This document shows positions 45,694-52,900 of a stretch of 55,094 bases of DNA, piece by piece. The stretch spans positions 1 through 55,094 of the forward strand of contig CALFVX010000007.1 of the NCBI GenBank assembly GCA_937928765.1, given 5' to 3'. Within the stretch, counting starts at the first letter, position 1; each line of letters begins with the position of its first letter. This DNA is from an uncultured Endomicrobiia bacterium. Lineage in GTDB: Bacteria > Elusimicrobiota > Endomicrobiia > DTEH01. The notes under the pieces were generated by a model. That model did no database searches. It was not told where the DNA came from and saw nothing but the letters and a program-made list of their open reading frames with translations. Made by a program: the position numbers and the translations under genes.

Positions 45694-46477
45694 TGGAGAG
45701 TTTTATTTTGTTTTAGGTTCCGATATTGTTTTAAAGATTAATTACTTTGATATCTCCAAGAAACTATTAAGCCAAATTAAAAAAAATTTTGATTTTTTCA
45801 TTAAAGATGAATATTATTGCAAAAATTTTTTTGAATTGGAAATATATACAAATAATATTAAAAGATATCTGAAAAACAAAAAAATTTTTAAATTTTTAAG
45901 GAAAGATGTGGAATTGTTTTATGATAATAAAAAATTTTATGGAATAATTTCAGAGAATATCTTTTCTTTTGATACCTTACTAAGAATTTTATCAAGTTTA
46001 GTTATTTTAAAAAATAATGGTATAATCTTGCATTCTTCAAGTATTGTAGAAAATAGAAAATCTATTTTATATGTAGGTCCATCAGGTTTTGGGAAGTCTA
46101 CCATTGCTAAAAAGTGTGAAAGAAATAAAATTTTGACTGATGAATTATCAATTTTATTTTTTGAAAATAACAAATTAATTTCTGTTAGAAGTCCGTTTTG
46201 GGGAGAGCTTAAATATTCATTTTCTAAAAAAGATAGTGTTGAAGAGAAATTTGTTGTAGATAGAATAATGTTTTTGTGTGGATTTGTTAAAAATGATAGG
46301 CCAAAAGTTGAGGTTTTAAGTTTCAAAGAAGCTGTTATATTACTGCTTAAAAATTTGTTTTGGGTTGTAAAAGACGAGATATATAATGAGAGAATTCTAA
46401 GAATAGTTATTAAAATAGCTAAAACAACAAATTGTTATAAATTTTATCCTTTATATGAAATACAGAATAAAACCTAA
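45680..46477 (+). CDS. HPr-kinase-like (HprK-related) P-loop protein of a RiPP-type cluster
   Basis: A 265-residue protein. The first 120 residues are an unassigned lead. A P-loop VGPSGFGKSTIAK (132-144) is followed by LTDELSILFF, the placement of the acidic HprK motif, and VRSPFWGELKYSFSKKDSVE. The set matches HprK-related kinases found beside PqqD-like genes in peptide-modification clusters. In paeninodin-type lasso clusters such kinases phosphorylate the C-terminal serine of the precursor, and the precursor here ends in Ser. It overlaps the PqqD-like gene by 23 bases, implying coupled translation. A regulatory ATPase role is the alternative. Confidence 0.75.
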   Translation: MLRYSGEFYFVLGSDIVLKINYFDISKKLLSQIKKNFDFFIKDEYYCKNFFELEIYTNNIKRYLKNKKIFKFLRKDVELFYDNKKFYGIISENIFSFDTLLRILSSLVILKNNGIILHSSSIVENRKSILYVGPSGFGKSTIAKKCERNKILTDELSILFFENNKLISVRSPFWGELKYSFSKKDSVEEKFVVDRIMFLCGFVKNDRPKVEVLSFKEAVILLLKNLFWVVKDEIYNERILRIVIKIAKTTNCYKFYPLYEIQNKT

Positions 46478-46724
46478 CCTTGCGTATAGAAAAATTTTTG
46501 ACGAGATATACATTGTCGATAGTAAAAACTCTTATTTACATAAGATAAATGAAGTTGGAAGTTTTATTTTTGAAAAACTGAAAGAAGGTTTAAATGAAGA
46601 TGAAATTATTGATGAATTAGTAAAAACTTATGATGTTGAGATTGAGGTTGCAAAAAGTGATTATAAAAATTTTATAGAAGAAATTTTTTTAAAAGGTTTA
46701 ATAGAAAAGGATGCAAAAAAATAA
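46455..46724 (+). CDS. PqqD-like peptide-binding (RRE) protein
   Basis: An 89-residue protein with RKIFDEIYIVDSKNSYLHKI, NEVGSFIFEKLKEGLNEDEI and LVKTYDVEIEVAKSDYKNF ending LKGLIEKD. This is the PqqD fold: short beta strands, the NxxGxxIxxxL helix, an acidic EI turn and an L..KGLI end. PqqD-type domains recognise leader peptides and hand them to a radical SAM enzyme. Its gene overlaps the next, a radical SAM enzyme, by 14 bases, which is the expected partner. Confidence 0.85.
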   Translation: MKYRIKPNLAYRKIFDEIYIVDSKNSYLHKINEVGSFIFEKLKEGLNEDEIIDELVKTYDVEIEVAKSDYKNFIEEIFLKGLIEKDAKK

Positions 46725-47727
46725 AAAAAGTTTAGTTGATGTCCTTTTCAATATTTCTTATTGCAAGAAAATACCTTTGTATACTTTAATAGAGCTAACT
46801 TATAGATGTAATTTTCTATGTAAACACTGCTACATACCAGAATCTTATCGTAAAAAAATATTAGAATTAACTTCAGAAAAGATTATTTCTCTTATTGAAG
46901 AGATATATTCTTTAGGTGGAATTTATTTAATTTTTAGTGGTGGAGAACCTTTATTAAGAAAAGATATTTTTGAGTTAATAAAGTTTGCTAAGAAATTAAA
47001 TTTTTTTGTTGTTTTATTTACTAACGGTAGTTTGTTAGATGAATCTGTAATAGAAAAATTAAAAATCTGTGGTATAGACAAGGTTGAGATAAGTTTGTAT
47101 GGAAATAAAAAATATCATCAAGAATTTGTAGGTAAGAATGGTATTTATGAAAAGATAATAGAAGCCATTAAGTTGTTGAAGAAAAAAGATATTAATGTAT
47201 GTATAAAATCAGTAATTACAAACCAAAATTTTAAACAAAGAGAATTTTTAGAATCTTTAGCGAGAAGTATTGGGATAGAATACAAGTTTGATTTTGTTAT
47301 TGCTCCTAAAAATAACGGTGATTCTTCTGCTATAGCTTTAATGTTAAATGATAAAGAAATATACAGCTTGCTAAAGGAATATAATTATGAAAAAGAAAAA
47401 ACTAATCTTTTGTCAAAAGTTATCTGTTCTGCTGGAATTAACATTGTAGCGATAAATCCTTATGGTGATGTTTTTCCTTGTATTCAACTGCCTTATAGAT
47501 TAGGTAATATTAAAGAAAAAAGATTTAAAGATATATGGGAAAATGATAGTTTTAGGGAAAAATTTATTCAAATCAAAAATTATAAAGAATGTAGAAAATG
47601 CGATTTATTATTTTGGTGCAACCGTTGTCCTGGTTTAAGTTTTGTTGAAAATAAAAATTTATATAGTTGTTCAAGTATAACCAAGAAAGTTGCGTCGATT
47701 TCTAAAAAAATATATGTTTTTAGTTGA
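46711..47727 (+). CDS. Radical SAM/SPASM peptide-maturation enzyme
   Basis: A 338-residue enzyme. The radical SAM motif LTYRCNFLCKHCYIPE has C33, C37 and C40, GGIYLIFSGGEPLLRKDIF binds SAM, and DKVEISLYG follows. The C-terminal SPASM part has AINPYGDVFPCIQL, then RLGNIKEKRFKDIW, and a cysteine cluster CRKCDLLFWCNRCPG, for auxiliary [4Fe-4S] clusters. Enzymes of this build install cross-links (for example thioether or C-C) in ribosomal peptides. It overlaps the PqqD-like gene, and a candidate 48-residue precursor follows 101 bases later. The -35 box of that precursor's promoter overlaps this gene's stop codon. Confidence 0.9.
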   Translation: MQKNKKSLVDVLFNISYCKKIPLYTLIELTYRCNFLCKHCYIPESYRKKILELTSEKIISLIEEIYSLGGIYLIFSGGEPLLRKDIFELIKFAKKLNFFVVLFTNGSLLDESVIEKLKICGIDKVEISLYGNKKYHQEFVGKNGIYEKIIEAIKLLKKKDINVCIKSVITNQNFKQREFLESLARSIGIEYKFDFVIAPKNNGDSSAIALMLNDKEIYSLLKEYNYEKEKTNLLSKVICSAGINIVAINPYGDVFPCIQLPYRLGNIKEKRFKDIWENDSFREKFIQIKNYKECRKCDLLFWCNRCPGLSFVENKNLYSCSSITKKVASISKKIYVFS

Positions 47728-47752
47728 CATAGAACAACGATTTAAGTATATT
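47724..47752 (+). promoter_or_regulatory. Strong sigma-70-type promoter for the precursor peptide
   Basis: TTGACA (47724-47729, perfect) and TATATT (47747-47752, 5 of 6) lie exactly 17 bases apart. The -35 overlaps the radical SAM stop codon TGA (47725-47727). Transcription would start near 47759, leaving a leader of about 70 bases. It is the best promoter I found in the window and would let the peptide be made in excess over its enzymes. Confidence 0.65.
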
Positions 47753-47828
47753 TTTTATTTGATGATAAAAATTAAAAATAGTTTAAAAATTTATTAGTAA
47801 AGGAAGGTAAGGTTTTATTTATTGCACA

Positions 47829-47975
47829 ATGAAAAAGGATAAAAAGAAAAAGTATAAAAAACCAAAAATTATTTCTGAAAAAATTTTTGAACAAGCAGCG
47901 CTTGCCTGTGGGAAATGCATTTCTGGCAATCCGGTATTCAAGAGCGGTTGTAGGTATGCTCCAAGGTTGTCATAA
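47829..47975 (+). CDS. Candidate RiPP precursor peptide, 48 aa, three Cys
   Basis: A short gene with a very basic start (MKKDKKKKYKKPKIISEK), a leader-like IFEQAALACGKC and a core ISGNPVFKSGCRYAPRLS. Cysteines are at 27, 30 and 41, glycines at 28, 33 and 40, and the last residue is Ser48. Basic lead, KPKI(I)SE-F-Q-ALACGKC pattern, position directly after a PqqD/radical SAM pair and an own promoter all fit a ribosomally made, post-translationally modified peptide. The ATG lacks a close ribosome binding site. GGAAGG (47802-47807) is about 21 bases away and nearer to an in-frame ATT at 47817, so the true start could be 4 codons upstream. Cleavage point and modification are unknown. Confidence 0.75.
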   Translation: MKKDKKKKYKKPKIISEKIFEQAALACGKCISGNPVFKSGCRYAPRLS

Positions 47976-48001
47976 ATAATTTTGAAAAAGATATAAATTT
48001 T

Positions 48002-48352
48002 ATGAATTTATTGTATGTAAGACTTAAAGGTGGTTGTATGCGGCCACTGTTAATAGACGAACAGGTGGTATTGATTTTACCGCTGTATAAAAAAGTTAAA
48101 CCTGGAGATGTGGTTTTATACAGACTTGAGGGTCAATTGTTCCTACACAGGGTAGTTAAACTCTCTTCAAAAAGTATGTTTGTTGAAGATGACAGTGGTA
48201 TTACTTGCAGAGTTGTTGTTCCATTGAAAGATGTTTTAGGTATTTATCCTACTATTTTATCTGGTTTTTTAGGATATATATATCACATCTTAGTGAGAAC
48301 AGTTTATATAACTTTTAGGTCGGTGAAAAAATTGTTTTTACAAAAAATATAA
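48002..48352 (+). CDS. S26 (signal peptidase/SipW-like) peptidase with Cys for Ser
   Basis: A 116-residue protein. LKGGCMRPLLIDEQVVLILP aligns with the signal peptidase box (SMxPxLxxGDxVxV) but has Cys12 in place of the nucleophilic serine. KPGDVVLYRLEGQLFLHRVV holds His49, the general base of SipW/archaeal-type enzymes. FVEDDSGITCRVVVPLKDVLGIYP matches the end of the catalytic core. One C-terminal hydrophobic segment (about 82-108) and a basic tail would anchor it. Its place right after the precursor makes it the likely leader or signal protease, or a dead regulator if Cys12 is not reactive. The next gene starts 4 bases later. Confidence 0.75.
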   Translation: MNLLYVRLKGGCMRPLLIDEQVVLILPLYKKVKPGDVVLYRLEGQLFLHRVVKLSSKSMFVEDDSGITCRVVVPLKDVLGIYPTILSGFLGYIYHILVRTVYITFRSVKKLFLQKI

Positions 48353-48356
48353 CTTT

Positions 48357-49193
48357 ATGCAACAGAGTTCTTCATATCTGTCCTATTGGGGACTTAAAGA
48401 ATTACCGTTTTCTACAACACCTGATGTAAGATATTTTTATTTTTCAAAAGAACATGAAGAAGCATTTGTCAGACTTAAATTTGTGATAGAACACAAAAAA
48501 CCTTTGTGTATGATAACAGGTGAGTATGGTATTGGCAAGACACTTCTTTGCAATTTCCTTATTTCTAAACTTTCAGCGACAAACTATCAGTTTGTATATT
48601 TAGGCAACCCGTTTGTCCCTAAGGAAGAACTAGTACATAATTTAGTTTTATTTTTAACCCGAGTGGGTGTGGGGGGTATAGAGAAACTTCCAACTAAATA
48701 TACAGAGTTGGTCCAGTTGTTTGTTGAAATAGTAAATCGTAACTTCCAAATTGGTAAACATACAGTGATATTTTTTGACGAGGCACACCTTGTTGAAGAT
48801 ATAAAAGTTTTTGAACAACTCAGAGTTTTGTTAAACAGTGCTGGTCAAAATACATCTTCTTTAAGTATAATTTTGTTAGGACAAACCGAGTTAAGAGAAA
48901 AGATTGCTTCTTTAGGACAGTTTAAGTCAAGAATTACATATCATTACCATATAAAAAATCTTGATAAAGAAGAGGTGGCAGAATATATAAAACACAGGTT
49001 ACTTGTAGCAGGCCATCCTACTGGCGAGTTGTTTTGCAAGTTCGCAGTGGAAGAAATTTATAATCTAACTTTGGGTTTGCCAAGGACAATAAATAATATA
49101 TGTGATATAAGTTTAATGCTTGGTATGGCTAAAAGTGTGGATAAAATTAATAAAGAAATAGTGTTAGAAGCGAAAGAAGAAGTTTTGTTGTGA
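48357..49193 (+). CDS. ExeA/MshM-like AAA+ ATPase
   Basis: A 278-residue ATPase starting YLSYWGLKELPFSTTPDVRY, with FYFSKEHEEAFVRLKFVIEH, Walker A ITGEYGIGKTLLCNFL and Walker B VIFFDEAHLVED, then SIILLGQTELREKI and GLPRTINNICDISLMLGM. This is the ExeA/GspA family, whose members insert or assemble type II secretion or MSHA pilus parts using peptidoglycan-linked partners, but the C-terminal peptidoglycan-binding domain is absent here. It follows the peptidase by 4 bases, so it may be cotranscribed with the peptide cluster. No secretion-system genes are nearby. Confidence 0.85.
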   Translation: MQQSSSYLSYWGLKELPFSTTPDVRYFYFSKEHEEAFVRLKFVIEHKKPLCMITGEYGIGKTLLCNFLISKLSATNYQFVYLGNPFVPKEELVHNLVLFLTRVGVGGIEKLPTKYTELVQLFVEIVNRNFQIGKHTVIFFDEAHLVEDIKVFEQLRVLLNSAGQNTSSLSIILLGQTELREKIASLGQFKSRITYHYHIKNLDKEEVAEYIKHRLLVAGHPTGELFCKFAVEEIYNLTLGLPRTINNICDISLMLGMAKSVDKINKEIVLEAKEEVLL

Positions 49194-49205
49194 AGTTTCA
49201 AAATA

Positions 49206-49227
49206 GTAGCCGACATTTAAGTATCGG
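49206..49227. repeat. REP-like GTAG palindrome, left flank of RAYT
   Basis: GTAGCCGACATTTAAGTATCGG has a GTAG head and a self-complementary core (CCGA...TCGG) centred on TTAA. In inverted orientation it matches 49921-49941 with 17 of 19 aligned bases identical. It lies 11 bases before the transposase ATG. Confidence 0.65.
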
Positions 49228-49238
49228 TTTAGAAAAGA

Positions 49239-49914
49239 ATGAGTGAGACTAAACAAAGGAAGTTAAAGCATTATTTTGAAAAAGGGGCAGTCTATTTTAT
49301 TACTTCTGTCACAAAGGATAGAAAAGAGATATTTAATCACATCATAACAGCGCGGTTTTTAGCAATAACTATAGCATATCACAAATTCATTCTGAATTTC
49401 TCGTTATTCGGATATGTCATAATGCCTGACCATTTTCATCTGTTATTACAACTCGACGATAAATACCCGTTATCAATTATTATGAAAGGTATTAAAGGTA
49501 ACTTCGCAAGGAAATATAATGAATTCTTAGATCAAAAATTTACCCAAAACACACTACTCGGTGATCACGGTAGCATTGGTAACAAAGGTAATGTCGGTAA
49601 TGTCGGTAATATCGGCAATATCGGTAGAGGGAGAGGGAGAGGGGGATAATGGAGGACAAGGTGGTGAAAAGATTGAAGGTGTTAAGAGACATCCTTTAGG
49701 ACATTTATATTTACCTGTTTGGCAGAGGGAGTATTATGAACATATTATTCGTGATGAGAAGGATTTTATTGAAAAGTTGAATTATATTCATAACAATCCG
49801 GTAAAGAAGGGTATAGTAAATTCGCCAGCAGATTATGAGTTTTCAAGTTACCATCAATGGTATGGTGAAACAAGGCAGAATATACAGATACCAATAGACA
49901 AGATTATGATTTGA
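49239..49914 (+). pseudogene. REP-associated tyrosine transposase (RAYT, Y1/IS200-like), frameshifted
   Basis: The first frame (49239-49649) gives GAVYFITSVTKDRKEIF and YVIMPDHFHLLLQLDD, with the HUH metal motif HFH, then KGIKGNFARKYNEFL. After a stop, the +1 frame gives LPVWQREYYEHIIRDEKDFI, with the catalytic Tyr region, and YIHNNPVKKGIVNSPADYEF. The join falls in a tandem-repeat tract (49569-49645) of 9-base and 6-base units ending GGGGG. Deleting one G there restores one frame of about 224 residues. It is either a broken gene, a slippage-switched gene or an assembly error. GTAG palindromes flank it in inverted orientation, as for RAYT/REP systems. Its function would be to nick and mobilise REP DNA. 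Confidence 0.85.
49569..49643 (+). repeat. Tandem repeat tract inside the RAYT gene
   Basis: Seven 9-base units of the type GGTAATRTC (49569-49631, encoding Gly-X-X triplets) run into three AGAGGG units (49626-49643) and a 5-G run (49641-49645). The 9- and 6-base units keep the frame when copy number changes, but the G run does not. It lies in the linker between the HUH half and the tyrosine half of the transposase. Confidence 0.8.
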
Positions 49915-49920
49915 GCAAGG

Positions 49921-49941
49921 TAATACTTAAGTATCGGCTAC
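49921..49941. repeat. REP-like palindrome, right flank of RAYT (inverted)
   Basis: TAATACTTAAGTATCGGCTAC contains the palindrome ATACTTAAGTAT and ends in CTAC, the complement of the GTAG head. Read on the minus strand it is GTAGCCGATACTTAAGTAT, nearly identical to the left-flank unit at 49206. It begins 7 bases after the transposase stop. Imperfect repeats of ACGGGTTA (49947-49967) follow it. Confidence 0.65.
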
Positions 49942-49981
49942 GGGTTTACGGGTTATAACGGGTTATGGGTGGTTATTTACT

Positions 49982-52900
49982 ATGGTTAAAAAAGTTGCGA
50001 TAGTTTCAATAGTTACAATAATTTTAGTAGTTACAGAAGTTTTTTCTGCTACACGGATAAAGACGGTTGAATGGAATTTTGGGTCGTATTATTCTGCAAC
50101 AGATATTGCTTCTGGTTCTGGTTGGACTGCACCGTATATAATTGTGAACTTGCCTGAGTCAGGTGTCGTAATAAGAAATGCTTATGTAGAGATTGAGTAT
50201 TTATCTTCAGCAGGTACTGCTGCTGATACTACAAATATTGATATTTATTTCAATGCAGGAACACAAGCAACTGATATAGTTGATAACATCACAGGCAATC
50301 AAGTGCCGGATTCTTCCGGTGAGTCAAACCTGTTTGTAGCGAGAGCAGTTGTAACTTCAAAAATTACTTCCTGGAATAACCAACCATATTCGTTAAGATT
50401 TGTTTCAGTTGGTTCACCACACAATATGCATTCTGCAAAACTTTATATTACTTACGAATATGATGATACTTCACCAACACAGATAAAAACTGTGCGCTTC
50501 CCTTTATATTCTTCTTCAACAGATGGCACTTATGGTATAGCATCAACTGGAGGGCAACAATCATCTCCTGCATCAATCCCGTTTAAATATATTGCTGAAA
50601 TACCTGAATCAGGGACAACAATAAGGCAGGTCTGGTTTGAAATTCGTGGCCTTCGTCAGAGTGGTGCTACAACTACTGACGGGTCAATAAATGTTAACAT
50701 TTCAGGCTATGCTGCTGAACCAACAATGAACTTAGACGGTTCACAGATTGATACTTATAGGTTTAGATATTTATCTTCAACTGGCACACCGGCAGGCTTC
50801 GCTATTAATACTTTACAGACGGTATATGTGAACCTTTCAGGAAATGCAAACACAAATGTTTTAGGTGGCGAGGTTGTTATAACTTACGAATATCCATCAA
50901 ATGCATCAACAAAACTTAAAACAATCTCATACTTTTTTGCACAATCAACAGGAACTGTTGGCAGTGTTACAAGTTTCTCGGTCCCTGTTTATCTTAATGA
51001 AAGTGGAATAACAATAAAAAGAATTTATGCGCTCATTTCCGGTTCTTATGATTCCACTACGGTTGGTAATTTTACTGTTAACTCTTCAATTGCAGGAAAT
51101 TCTTTAACACAAAGAAATTACGCACTTGTAGTAACTGCAATACAAATTTCAGGGTTTGAACTTTATCACGACCTCTCTGAAGGAAAAAATTACTTAGTAA
51201 ACGGTGCAACTGTTACAATCTCTTGGCCGAACAATTTAGCAGCTCTTGGTGGTTGCGGTGTTGAAATAATTATCACATATACTTATACTTCCGAAAACAA
51301 ATACACAGAATTTTACCGTATCTTTGCAGGACAAACTGCAAACGAAGTTGCCTCCGGTAGTGTTTATAATTATACTGCTAATATATTTTTCCCTAATCCT
51401 GAGTATCCTGTTGGAAGAAAATTACTCAGAACTTCTTGGTTAAGAGGAGATTTTTTAGAAGGCGATGCTACTGTTACTCAGGATCCAACAACTACAATGA
51501 ATGTTAACTCTGCTACTGGCAAAGCACAGGTTGTTAAACATCAGTCAACTACGGAAAATTTCCAAACAACAGCATTATATGATTTCACTGACAGAATCAC
51601 ACCGTCATCTACAACATTTACTGCAAACTATACTTTAACAGGTGACCCGTTCAATGTCAGTGGAGTTGCTTCAATTGTTTACGAATACTATCCTGCACCG
51701 TCAACACCGACTGCACTTGCACAATACCGTTCAGACGGTGTTACTGTTATTTCAACAGGTGGCTGGACCAATAGTAGTTCTGTAGTATTAAAATTTAATA
51801 TGTTTTCAAAGATTGCTGATACACTAACACCAGTAGTAGAAGTAAAACCTATCGGGACAGCATTTAACGAAACAAACCTTTCCACAGGAACTGCGGTTTA
51901 TTATCCTGGCAGTGGTGTAGTAGTTGGCTCTGTAACAGTTTCAGGTCTTAGTGATGGTACAACATACCACTGGCGTGCAAGAGTTGTCTCACCAAATGGT
52001 TCATCACTCTGGCAAAGTTTTGGTGGAAATTTAGAGACAGAGATAGATTTTGGTTGTGATTTAAGTTCACCAACAGTAAGTTTAACAAATCCATTAAATG
52101 GTTACACAACAAACCAGATGACAATAAACTTTACCTGGTCAGGGACAGAGTATCCAACAGGGTCAAATTCTGGTATTAAACAATATGAGTTTCAAGTTTC
52201 AACAGTTCCAAGTTTCAGTACAATTTATTATTCTTCAACAACTGTTTCTTCAACTGTTTCTACTACATTATCGCAAGGAACTTATTATTGGCGTGTCCGT
52301 GCTGAAGACAATGCTGGCAATATTGGTAATTGGTCAAATGTATGGTCAATTTTGGTTGATACCACTTCACCTTCGGTACCAGTTTTACAATCACCGATAA
52401 ACAATTACGCAACGAACCAGATTACATTAACATTTTCATGGTCAGTTTCCGACGATAGTGGTTTTCGTGGCGGGTCTGGAATAAGTGGTTATGAATTTTA
52501 CATTTCAACCACAAGTGATTTTACTGTTTTTACATCTTCCGGGTTCACATCTTCTACTTCGTTAGTTGTTTCTCTTTATTCTTCAATTTTTTATTGGCGT
52601 GTCCGTGCAAAAGATGGTGCTTTTAATTTTAGCAATTGGTCAGATATATGGTCAGTTTTAGTTGACACTGTACCGCCACAGGTGCCATCATTAGTTTCAC
52701 CATTAGAAGATTTTGCTACAAATTATGCAATAATAAATTTTGTATGGTCGGAAGTTTCTGACCCTTATCCATCTTCAGGGATAAAATATTACAAATTACA
52801 GGTTTCAAGTTCACAAAATTTTAGTTTAGTAAACTATTCAACTTTTACAACTCAGACAAACATTCAGGTTGGGTTAAGTTTTGAGTCTACATATTACTGG

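Noticed and set aside
47976-48001. Rho-independent terminator behind the precursor peptide
   Set aside because: The 26-base gap has no GC stem or U-run hairpin. Read-through into the peptidase gene is more likely.
52185-52400. Alternative-frame open reading frames within the giant repeat gene (also 51688-51885 minus)
   Set aside because: Low-complexity shadows of the long frame opened at 49982. No start signal or plausible protein texture.
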